Source: Areca catechu (Eukaryota; Streptophyta; Magnoliopsida; Arecales; Arecaceae). Taken from it: a stretch of DNA of 64,000 bases. Under the pieces are notes generated by a model. The model was not told the origin of the DNA. It saw only the letters and a list, made by a program, of their open reading frames with translations, and searched no databases. Made by a program: the position numbers and the translations under genes. Each line of letters begins with the position of its first letter. Positions within the stretch are counted from its first letter, which is position 1. Positions 55,588 through 64,000 of the stretch are shown here, one piece after another. The stretch is from contig CM038049.1 in assembly GCA_021397845.1 (NCBI GenBank), positions 112,374,877-112,438,876 on the forward strand, in the 5' to 3' direction.

Positions 55588-57198
55588 TTAAGGTGGCTTA
55601 TCAGAAACAAGAAACAAACCTTGGTTATTCAGGATGACCTTAAAATGAGGACATTGTTCTATAGGTGCACTCATCCAAACCTCATGATTTGCTCTAGGAG
55701 GGTCTACAAGTGCAAGTTCTAGGGTATGCTGGGTGCTCCTAGAAGGTGGAAGGTTATCAGGAAGGTCTTTGGAATGTTTATCTAAAAAGTCCTCTAAGCT
55801 ACTGTCTTTTTCTTGTTCTTGGACCTTCTCAATGGGCAATTCTTGTGAACCCCTTCCTTCTTCACACTTCTCTACCAGATTTGACTCAGGGATGTCTTCT
55901 TTGGATTCCTCAATGAGTTCAGAGGTATTCTCACTTAAACTCTCATTGGGTGCAATTTCCTCTTCCTGAACTTCCTCAAAAGGGTCTTCTCTTAGGGTTA
56001 GCTCCTGAATTCCTTGAGTGGCAGGGGTCCCCTCAATAACCCCATCAAGTAGGAGTTGGTTAATTGAATTATCGGGAGAGATATCCTCAAATTCTTCTTC
56101 TTCATATTCATCTATCAAACTTATGTCAGGCTCATATATTTCTTCCTCAATCTCACTGAAAGGTTCTAATCTATTCTCCTTTGATTCCTCTTTAAGTACG
56201 ACTCTGGTCAGGTCAACTAATTTTGGGATGGCCATGCCCAACTCCGTCTCAGTGTTATCTTTCTGGTCAAGAGGTGACACAAGTGGGAATTGACAAACAA
56301 AAGTCTGGTTCACTACGGGTGTCGGATCAATCGGAACTTGACTCAGGTTGGTAGAGGTTGGCTTTAAGTCCAAAGTACTTGATTGGTTATATCTTAAAGA
56401 CCACTCATAGTCTTGGGCTTCTTGGTAGGCTCGGTCTAACTTATTGGTCTTTTCAAGGCATAGCTTCCTATAAATGTCTGGGTGTAACCCAACCCTAAAT
56501 CTCGATGTGATCTGAGCTTCGGTCTCAATGGTATTGCATTTCATGTCATACCACTGGAAGTCCTCGATATATTTAGACACAGGCCTATTACCTTGTCGCA
56601 ATTGGTACCATTGGTCTAAAAGTCTTTTCTCATAGGATCTACCTAGGTACCTATCTCTCAACTTACTTCTCATATCTCTCCAAGTATATATTTCCTCTTT
56701 TCTTTGATAACACTCATGCTCAATAGCATACCAATGCGACCTAGCATGTTTGGTGAACTTGGTTTTGGCCAACCTAACTTGTCCTAATTCCGATATGTTA
56801 GTGCACTCAAAATATCGATCCATTTGTTCTTCCCACTTAATATATGTCTCTTGTCTTCCATCAAAAGTGGGTGCATAAGGTTCGGTGTTCCTAACAGGTC
56901 CCTTTTTTGAGTCGACCAAGTATGGATATAGGCTCCTAGGGTTATGCTCGGGATCACGGTATAAGGTCCTCCTAGGCTCCTGGCATGGGAAAGGTTGGGG
57001 CCTATTAAATTTTGGATCAGGGGTCCAATTTTGATGTCTACGTTTCTCAAGTCCCTTGGCTTGGTCTCTAAACTGGGCAAAACCCTTATTCATATCCTGA
57101 CTCAATTTGGTCATACTTTCGGTAAGAGTTCTAATCATGGCCTCTAAATCAGGTTGGGTTTGACCAGGTTGGTAGGGTACTTCGTTCCGGGTGGACAT
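55588..57198 (-). CDS. gag: G2 gag polyprotein, open
   Basis: A 536-codon open frame from the ATG complement at 57198 (MSTRNEVPYQPGQTQ); an ATG ten codons upstream (57228) is also in frame, but G1 shares the MSTRN start. N-terminal helix LEAMIRTLTESMTKLSQDM. The Ty3 capsid domain spans about residues 105-270: YIKWEEQMDRYFECTNI, KFTKHARSHWYAIE, WRDMRSKLRDRYLG, QWYQLRQGNRPVSKYIEDF. After it there is no CCHC zinc knuckle; instead comes a long Glu-rich, low-complexity tail. It is the only long gag in the window without a stop. It could in principle be made and assemble, but RNA binding would be atypical. Confidence 0.8.
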   Translation of the reverse strand: MSTRNEVPYQPGQTQPDLEAMIRTLTESMTKLSQDMNKGFAQFRDQAKGLEKRRHQNWTPDPKFNRPQPFPCQEPRRTLYRDPEHNPRSLYPYLVDSKKGPVRNTEPYAPTFDGRQETYIKWEEQMDRYFECTNISELGQVRLAKTKFTKHARSHWYAIEHECYQRKEEIYTWRDMRSKLRDRYLGRSYEKRLLDQWYQLRQGNRPVSKYIEDFQWYDMKCNTIETEAQITSRFRVGLHPDIYRKLCLEKTNKLDRAYQEAQDYEWSLRYNQSSTLDLKPTSTNLSQVPIDPTPVVNQTFVCQFPLVSPLDQKDNTETELGMAIPKLVDLTRVVLKEESKENRLEPFSEIEEEIYEPDISLIDEYEEEEFEDISPDNSINQLLLDGVIEGTPATQGIQELTLREDPFEEVQEEEIAPNESLSENTSELIEESKEDIPESNLVEKCEEGRGSQELPIEKVQEQEKDSSLEDFLDKHSKDLPDNLPPSRSTQHTLELALVDPPRANHEVWMSAPIEQCPHFKVILNNQGLFLVSDKPP

Positions 57199-57228
57199 GA
57201 TGATGCAAGCAAGCACACCAAATGACAC

Positions 57229-58083
57229 TCGACTGAAACGACTACGAGCTAACTAGACCTAGAGCCCAAACTAGATGCCCAATCAGAGTGGCAAGCTAGC
57301 CTGTAGTAACTCGGGACTCAGCCAGGCAGGTGTAAGGGGAGTGTTAGGTCCCTAATTGCCAATCCTAGACACCAATCAGAGATTGGCCAGGTAGGCGGAC
57401 CAGCACACAAGCCCTTCGGGATAGAATCCCTGAACCACCATTCTAGACACTGAGTATAAAGCACACACAGAGTAACTAGACAAACTGACTCAACATTAGC
57501 CTAGACCCGACTTGTTGGTGTCCCTAGCCCACTAGGGCAAATTAGGTCTAATCAATTTTAGATTAAAGGCTTAGGTTCGAATGAAGGGGTGGTGGTTTTG
57601 GGCTAAGGAGAGGTTATCAACTCCTCCCCTTATCTTAGATGCTCAAATGCCCTTAAGTTGAATTAAGAGATGAACACTCAAAAATAAATGGATTGCAGAA
57701 CACAAAAACAGAGTTGCAGTAATTTAATTCTCAGAAATCGCACGGAAACCAATAAATCATGAGAAGATTATGCAAATTATTTTCAATTATACTGGTTTCA
57801 GCAAAACAAAAATTACTGAATTTGGAGTTACCTGCAGTGAGAAATAATTCCTGTAATAGGGCAATTACGGGCTGAAAACAGAGCACTTCCCCGTTTACAA
57901 TTCCTGCTACGAAGTTGTAACCAAACGGATCCCCTACACGCCCTAGGAACACCCCATGGAATGGGAAGAGGAGGTTTGCACCTCGCTTCGTTCCTAGGAC
58001 CGGACGTCCTGGGGAGTCTACTTCGAGCAGACAAAGTAAAAAGAGAGGGACTCAAACAAGCAATCAAACAGAAACCCTAGACA
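57229..58083 (-). other. G2 5' leader, noncoding
   Basis: Leader between PBS and gag. Contains cctgtaRtaactcgggactcagccaggcaggtg-type sequence shared (reverse orientation) with the G1 leader 41476-42365. Minor ORFs are unsupported. Confidence 0.75.
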
Positions 58084-58097
58084 GGGCTCTGATACCA
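58084..58097 (-). other. Primer binding site of G2
   Basis: gggctctgatacca, the reverse complement of TGGTATCAGAGCCC. A second, imperfect copy (tagtatcagagct) lies inside the LTR 20 bases away. Confidence 0.88.
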
Positions 58098-58102
58098 AAA
58101 AT

Positions 58103-59729
58103 TGATGCAGAACGAAAGCTCTGATACTAAAAATGATGCAGAACAAAGAACAAGGAAGCGTATGCGGAAGTAAATTTAAGATTAATTCTTTTTTTCTTTT
58201 TTTTTTTTTTTTTATATTTCAGAAATTGGCTTTGACTCAAAGTAAAGCTAAACTAAGTTGAAAGAAACTAGGTAAGGATTGAAAGCACAATTTAGATGAA
58301 ACTAAATTATCAGAGTAGTTCAGAAGTAACGGATCGCTGGGGGTTGAGAAACTCCCAGACCTAGGGTTTCGCTCTGAACTTTCAACAGAACAGAAATAGA
58401 GAGGAGAGATGGTTTACCAACCAGACAGTGATCTTCTCAGAATTTGGGTGGAAGAACTCTCTCGAGCAGATTGTGGGATCCTCGGAGTCGGCTATCTTCG
58501 CAATGGATCCTCCAATACTGGTCTTGTGGTTTGGTTGGCTTCTCCTGGACTCAAGATCTGGGAAAGAAGAGGAACAAGTGATGGAATTCAGATACTCAAG
58601 AAAAGGTTTACCAGGTTGAAGAACTTGAAAGCTGAAGTTGCTGAAATCAGGATTCTCCTGGAGGCTGATCTGACTTCCTCTTAGAATTGCTGTAGATCTG
58701 AAGTATCTGGACTGGAGCTGGATGCTGGAGTCGGCCTGGACTTGGAGAGGGTGGCCATGAGAGGTGGGATAGGCTAGGGCTTGGTGGAAAGAGAAGGGTG
58801 ATGGCGGCTAGGGTTTGGGAGTGGAGTGGCTAACCTAGGGTTTGGGTTTTGGAGATCTCACACCTCCTCAAGGTTCCTGGGGAACCCGGATTTACTCCCT
58901 CACAGAGCTCAACACCTGGATGCAAGTGCGGAAGAGAGAAAACACAAAGTTTGCTCACAATAAAATTTGGCTTCATTCATCTGATTTTTTTAAAACTTAC
59001 AAGAGGGGTTTAATTTATAACGCTTTACAAGGGAGGAGGGTTTCACATCTTCCCATGTGGGACTAAAGCAGGGGATCTACAAATTAGGGCAAATCCTTCA
59101 CATATGGTCGGCCAAAGTACCAAAAAATTGGATTTGGGTTATAAAAGGCAGGTAGATGGCGCCACCTTGCTTGGATCTTCAAGAAAAAAATTTCTTCCTT
59201 CCCTGGATCAACTCTTTTAGACTCCTCCTTTTCTTCCTCCCTAAGTCAAGGTCCTTCCCATCTTTGTTTTGGATGTCTTTGGCAGGTAGTGGGCGCCCCC
59301 TTGAAGCTCTCTTCCAAGAGGATTTCTTCCCTTCTTTGCTTTGGGTTTCTTGGGAAAGTCTTGGCCGCCCCCTTGATTTGTGGTCTCTTGGTGGACTTCT
59401 CTTTATCTGGCGCATGAGAGAAGGAAGTTGCCATCTGTGGAGTGGGGACCAAAAGCTGCTGGATGTAGATATGGCGCCCCCTGGACTGGGAGTGTGGTGT
59501 CCACTTTCCTGGTCTTGGAAGAAAGTGTAACATCCCAGGTTGAAACCCTAGTCCACTACTGAGTCAACATGACTCAACAAAATAAAATGCAGGTAATGTA
59601 GACTCAAGCTAAATTAAGTTGATCTAGTCAACTCTTATTAAAAACCAAAAACCCTAATTCTTCGGGCAAGGTTAATCAGAGATCCAGATGGAGCTCTGAA
59701 GTCTTCTTCTGAGTCTGGTGCCCGCACCA
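58103..59729 (-). repeat. 5' LTR of G2
   Basis: 1627 bp, nearly identical to 52820-54449, including the duplicated end with the PBS-like sequence. Confidence 0.92.
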
Positions 59730-60488
59730 GAGTAGGGGGGCCCGCAGGCTTCGGCCAAGGTGGACCCCTCCTGGGTGGACACCTGGCGGAGCAGCAGAAG
59801 GTCGCTCGACTTCGGTCGAGGTGGTCTCGTTTCCGGGCACCACCTGGCGAAGGAGCGAAGGAGTCCGGCTCGACCTTGGCCGAGGTGGGACCGTCTCAGG
59901 GTGCCACCTGGCAAGGGAGTAGGGGGGCCGCTGGCTTCGACCGAGGTGGACCCCTCCTTGGTGGACACCTGGCGGAGCGGCAAAAGGTCGCTCGACTTTG
60001 GCCGAGGTGGTCCTGTCTCCGGGCGCCACCTGGCGAAGGAGCGATGGAGCCCGGCTTGACCTTGGCCGAGGTGGGACCGTCTCAGGGTGCCACCTGGCGA
60101 GGGAGCAGGGGGGCCACCGGCTTCGGCCGAGGTGGACCCCTCCTGGGTGGACACCCGACAGAGCGGCAGAAGGTCGCTCGACTTCGGCCGAGGTGGTCCC
60201 GTCTCCGGGCGCCACATGGCGAAGGAGCGAAGGAGCCCGGCTCGACCTTGGCCGAGGTGGGACTGTCTCAGGGTGCCACCTGGCAAGGGAGCAGGGGGGC
60301 CGCTAGTTTCGGCCGAGGTGGACCCCTCCTGGGTGGACACCTGGCGGAGCGGCTAGAAGGCTTGGACCGACCTCGACCTCGACCGAGGCGGATCCACACC
60401 TGACCTTGCCAAAGAAAAAGACTGCACGTGGCATGAATCACGCCCAGCAAAATCTGAGACATGCCACGTCATCGTAACGGCCGTAACG
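59730..60488 (-). repeat. 5' LTR of H, second part
   Basis: After the TSD GAGTA (59730-59734), the 186-bp array resumes (aaggtcgctcgac at 59799, 59985, 60171). It ends with the same non-repeat tail as the left LTR, to ggccgtaacg. With the first part the array holds only about 4.3 units. ORFs through this part are repeat artefacts. Confidence 0.9.
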
Positions 60489-60493
60489 GTCTT
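60489..60493 (+). other. Target-site duplication of H (right)
   Basis: GTCTT directly after the right LTR. The joined K-right frame reads NIED/DQWPI across it. Confidence 0.85.
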
Positions 60494-61640
60494 CAATATT
60501 TTGCAAGTACTTAAGGATAGTCTTTACTACATTCCAATGTACCTCACCTGGGTCAGACTGTATCTACTCACTACCCCTAGTGAATACGCCATGTCTGGTC
60601 TGGTACATGTCATGGCGTACATGATAGAACTCACTTTTAAAGCATATGGAATCTTATGCATATGTTCTCTCTCCACAGGAGTTGTCGCACAATCCTTCTT
60701 GGAAAGGGTAATTCCATGACCTATCGAAAGATAGCCCTTCTTGGAATTTTTCATGCTGAACCATTTTAGCACAGTGTTTATATACGTAGATTGAGACAAT
60801 CCTAAAAGCTTCCTAAATCTATCTCTAAAGATTTTCATACCAAGTATGTATGAAGCTTTACCCAAGTCCTTCATAGAAAACTGAGATGACAACCAGACCT
60901 TTATTCCCTGTAATGCAGGATATCATTTCCAATTAAGAGAATGTTATCCATATACATAACAATAAATACAACTACAGAACCATTAGCACATTTATATATG
61001 TGGGGTTCTTCTCTATTCTTAACGAAGCCATACATCTTGATACATTTATCAAAATTCATATTCCAACTCCGAGATGCCTGCATCAGTCCAAAAATGGACC
61101 TCTACAGCTTGCACACCTTAGACTCGTCTGTGGATGTGAACCCTTCAAGTTGTATCATTAACACCTCCTCTTCTAGTTCACCATTTAGGAAGCTGTTCGG
61201 ACATCTATTTGTTAGATTTTATAATCTAGATATGGTACTAGAGCAAACATAATATGAATAGACTTGACCATTACTATTGAGAAAAATGTCTCGTTATAGA
61301 CTATACCATAATATTGCCAATATCCCTTGGCAACCAAATGGGCTTTATAGGTCTCCACCTGCCCGTCTGCACCCCTCTTCCTCTTGAAGATCCATTTGCA
61401 TCCAATGAATTTTATCCCTTCAGGTGGATCAACAAATATCCAAAAATTATTGATTTCCATGGACTCCATTTTGGATTTCATGGCCTCAAGCCATTTCTTA
61501 GAGTCAAACCTCTACATTGCATCCATATAGCTGATTGGATCCTTGTTGTTCTCATCGAGCTCAACAGGATCACTGTCCTGGACCAGAAAATCATAGTTGT
61601 GTTCGACTGACATGGTATTCCACCGGATCTCTTTAATGGT
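60489..61640 (-). pseudogene. pol: K-right pol: reverse transcriptase
   Basis: Three open pieces in order: NNFWIFVDPPEGIKFIGCKW, HLVAKGYWQYYGIVYNETF (61212-61481); KMYGFVKNREEPHIYKC and the active site as VMYMDNILLIGND, with YVDD changed to YMDN (60901-61083); FSMKDLGKASYILGMKIFRD, then MYAMTCTRPDMAYSLGVVSRY (60527-60892), and ILKYLQNIED at the H junction. Indels separate the pieces. The active-site Asp to Asn change would inactivate it. Confidence 0.88.
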
Positions 61641-61689
61641 TACATAATAGGCTTAGATCTTATCAAATATGGTTCTATAACAATCCTAG

Positions 61690-62990
61690 AATGTGTTGTT
61701 TCCTTTACCTATTGAACTTCCCCATGTTCAACCTTAGCAGCTCGAATGCCTTCAATAAGGTACTCCCTTTCCAAAAAGGTAGCCCTAAGACTGACGAACA
61801 CTCTATGTTTCTCAAACAGATAGAGGAAATACCCTTTGGACTCCTTTGGTTACCCAACAAAGAGGTACCTATCAGACGTAGGTCCAAGTTTATCCATCTG
61901 TAAACATTTGACATAAGCTGGACACTCCCAAACCTAAAGATGTGAAAGTGTTGGCTTGTGCCCAATCCATATCTCATATGGAGTTTTGTCAACGGATTTA
62001 CTAGGAATCCTATTCAGAAGATAACACACTGACTCAAGAGCATATCCCTAAAAGGATATAGGTAGAGTGGCTAAGCCCATCATGGATCGGCCCATATCTA
62101 ATAGAGTCCAATTCCTTCTTTCAAACACTCCATTAAACTGAGGTGTCCCTGGAAGAGTCCATTGAGAAAGATCCCATTCTCCTTAAGATAAGTCAGAAAC
62201 TCATCAGAGAGATACTCACCACCTCGATATGATTGAAGGATTTTAATAAACTTCTCAATTTATTTTTCTACCTCATTATGATTTCATTTGAACATTTCAA
62301 ATGACTTAGATTTATGTCTCATTAAGAAGACAAAACCATACCTAGATAGGTCATCTGTAAATATAATAAAATAGTTAGACCCACCCTGGCACTGATATTC
62401 ATTGGTCCACATACATCAGTATGTACAAACTAAGAATATCATTAGCTCGCTCACCTTTTATAGAAAAAGGTGACTTGGTCATTTTATCAAGAATAGAAGT
62501 TCACAAGTTGGCAGTGATTCACAATCACTGATATTCAGAAGACCTTCTCCAACTAACTTGTTGATCCTATTCTTGTTAATATGAACTAGTCTACAGTGCT
62601 AGAGATAAGTATCGCTGACATTATCTATCTTAGAGCATTTACAAGAAGTAGTCATTACTGTAACATGTCATGATAGTAAGTATATTCCATTACTTAAACA
62701 TCCATCCATAAGTTTCACACCATTTACAATGATAGAAAAAACATCATTCTTTATTGAAAATTTATAATTTTCATTGGCCAACTGGACTACAAAAATGACA
62801 TTCATAATAAAAGATAGACAATAATGACAGTTATTTAAAATGACATTACAAGACTCGTAAAATTTCTTGATAACTCCTAATGCCAGGACTGGAACATGGC
62901 TTCCATTACCCACGTTCAAGAATTTTTCACCATCTTCGAATCTCTCCTACTAACTTGGAGCTCCTGCAAAGAATTTCAAATATGAATAGG
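61690..62990 (-). pseudogene. pol: K-right pol: protease and integrase
   Basis: Integrase C-terminal part at 61705-62100: a decayed version of the K-left RRNRTLLDIG..LFVGYSKESKGY region. The integrase core and zinc region at 62100-62660 are frame-broken. The pre-integrase domain at 62668-62919 reads MNVGNGSHVPVLALGVIKKF and CHYCLSFIMNVIFVVQL. The protease motif WVLDSRSPIHI (about 62985) has Gly changed to Arg. Confidence 0.82.
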
Positions 62991-62999
62991 ACTTCGAGA

Positions 63000-63918
63000 A
63001 TCCAATACCCAATTAGTAGTATCATATATAGGAGAAATTATAGGATGTTATCATATAATTACCTTGTGCTGCAATAGCTTGTTGCTTTCTCTTCTTCGGC
63101 CTGTTCGGATCAAGAGTATCAAGGTAGGCAGGACAGATTCTCCTCCAATGACCCTGCTTCTTGTAATAGAAGCACTTTGCCTTACTCTGATTAGCCTTCT
63201 TCCATGTTTGACTAGGCCCAGCACTTTGTACCTTCTTGGATTTATTCTTTTTCTTTTTTTCTTTCCCAAAGGGACGATGTCCTATCGCACTGTCTCCCAC
63301 TAGGTTCACCAACCCTTTATTGAGCTGATGATCTTTCTCATAGGTCTATAGTAAACCCAACAAACCAAGTTTGTTTACTACAAGACTATTCAATCTGTAG
63401 TGATCGAGAAAGTCCAAGTAGGAGGGAGGAAAGGAATTCAAAATCACATCTTTCCGTAGCTACTCATGCAAGGAAAATCCGAGCTTATCTAAATGCTCAA
63501 TCAACTCGATCATATACAGTACATGATCAGCGATTGAAGCTTTATCATGCATCCGAGTGCTAAAAATGGTAGAGGAAATCCTGCATCGCTCAACATCATC
63601 AGGTGTGCCGAAAGACTCCTACAACTTTTGAAGGATCTCCTTTGGCTGGGCTTCCTTGAACCTGCAACTGAACTCATCGTTTATTACCACCAACATAATA
63701 CATCACACCATAGTGTGGTTAGAAAGCCACTTTCGATAAGTATCCCTGATTGCAATACGGGCATTGGTAGCAGATTCCTCAAGTATAGGATCCGCTATCA
63801 CATATAGGATCCTTTCGTGCTCCAGAACTATTCTGAGTCTTCGATACCAGTTAATAAAGTTGGGACCCATAAGTTTGTCATTGTCATGTAATGACCGGAG
63901 CGACAGACTGGTAGACAT
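63000..63918 (-). pseudogene. gag: K-right gag
   Basis: The start is MSTSLSLRSLHDNDKLMGPN at 63918, followed by FINWYRRLRIVLEHERILYV and WLSNHTMV. The middle is frame-broken. The zinc knuckle near 63160 reads CFYYKKQGHWRRICPAYL: the second and last cysteine context is altered (CFYC to CFYY). A basic nuclear-localisation-like tract (KEKKKKNKSKK) precedes it. Confidence 0.85.
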
Positions 63919-64000
63919 AATCTGAAAAGAAGAAAACTCAAAAAATATTAGTGTATATGAATTATTAACATCCTAAAGACATGGACTTTAGTCTAAAGAT

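Larger units (their letters stand above)
52820..59729 (-). mobile_element. Non-autonomous chromodomain gypsy element G2
   Basis: Inserted in the right LTR of H with a perfect TSD GAGTA (52815-52819 and 59730-59734). LTRs 52820-54449 and 58103-59729; PBS complement gggctctgatacca at 58084-58097. The interior encodes a long gag and the integrase-end plus chromodomain, with nothing between that resembles protease, RT or RNase H. The two LTRs show about 15 by-eye differences over 1.63 kb, so it is the youngest datable insertion here. Confidence 0.9.
33009..60488 (-). mobile_element. Tat-lineage Ty3/gypsy element H (Retand/Grande/RIRE2-like), with G1 and G2 nested inside
   Basis: Minus strand. 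LTRs lie at 33009-35493 and at 51835-52819 plus 59735-60488. TSD GTCTT occurs at 33004-33008 and 60489-60493, and removing H restores the K-right frame. Order from the 5' end: PBS, gag, protease, RT, RNase H, a second (archaeal-type) RNase H, integrase, a 121-bp tandem array, an antisense ORF with introns, PPT, 3' LTR. The second RNase H and the antisense ORF identify the Tat lineage. Its own length is about 13.5 kb. Coding regions have several TAG stops and frameshifts. Confidence 0.9.
60489..64000 (-). mobile_element. Copia element K-right, gag to RNase H start (continues beyond window)
   Basis: Minus strand. Its 3' end lies at 30374-33008 on the other side of H. Gag, protease, integrase and RT follow the same order and sequence as K-left where both exist. 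The gag start (63918) and the first 80 bases of the leader reach the window edge. Confidence 0.88.

Noticed and set aside
59672..60403. Similar ORFs of about 175-220 codons in the second part of the H right LTR
   Set aside because: Same repeat artefact. One even fuses the G2 LTR end to the array across the insertion junction.

Overview
The window is plant nuclear DNA made almost entirely of nested LTR retrotransposons. The evidence is Ty1/copia and Ty3/gypsy polyproteins on both strands, initiator-Met-tRNA primer binding sites (TGGTATCAGAGC), LTRs bounded by TG..CA, and 5-bp target-site duplications (TSDs). A Sirevirus with an extra 3' ORF, a Tat-lineage gypsy element with an antisense spliced ORF, and very large LTRs suggest a flowering plant with a large genome. 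A monocot is likely and a palm is possible, but the species is a guess. I found no intact host gene, rRNA, tRNA or CRISPR array.

Layout. 1-3085: leader and 2.4-kb LTR of a minus-strand copia element (A1). 3086-7209: fragments, namely noncoding LTR-like DNA, a minus-strand chromovirus RT/RNase H piece, a 5'-truncated Sirevirus LTR (S1) and a MULE transposase N-terminus. 7210-9721: AT-rich DNA with nothing recognised except a perfect 13-bp hairpin. 9722-22781: a second LTR of the A family (A2), split by a complete 11-kb Sirevirus (S2, 11030-22021, TSD CTTTG) that carries gag, pol and ORF3. 22782-25491: a 2.7-kb non-autonomous LTR element (L) on the minus strand whose interior carries a captured, intron-less piece of the host gene for actin-related protein 8 (F-box plus start of the actin fold). 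25492-26554: another Sirevirus LTR remnant (S3).

26555-64000 is one large nest. Two minus-strand copia elements (K-left and K-right) share a single 2.1-kb LTR (30374-32473). K-right is split inside its RNase H by H (33009-60488, TSD GTCTT), a Tat-lineage gypsy element of about 13.5 kb of its own sequence. H has tandem-repeat-filled LTRs, a 121-bp satellite and an antisense ORF with introns. H in turn carries two gypsy chromodomain elements: G1 in its integrase (39686-46754, TSD GGTAC/AGTAC) and G2 in its right LTR (52820-59729, TSD GAGTA). G1 and G2 both lack protease, RT, RNase H and the integrase core, so they look like members of one non-autonomous Gag plus chromodomain family.

Order of events read from the nesting: K, then H, then G1 and G2. 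G2 has nearly identical LTRs and is probably the youngest. Nearly all polyproteins carry stops (mostly TAG) and frameshifts, so the window is a transposon graveyard. The observations most worth following are the ARP8 capture, the four-repeat-unit length difference between the two LTRs of H, the antisense spliced ORF, and the shared Gag-chromodomain architecture of G1 and G2.
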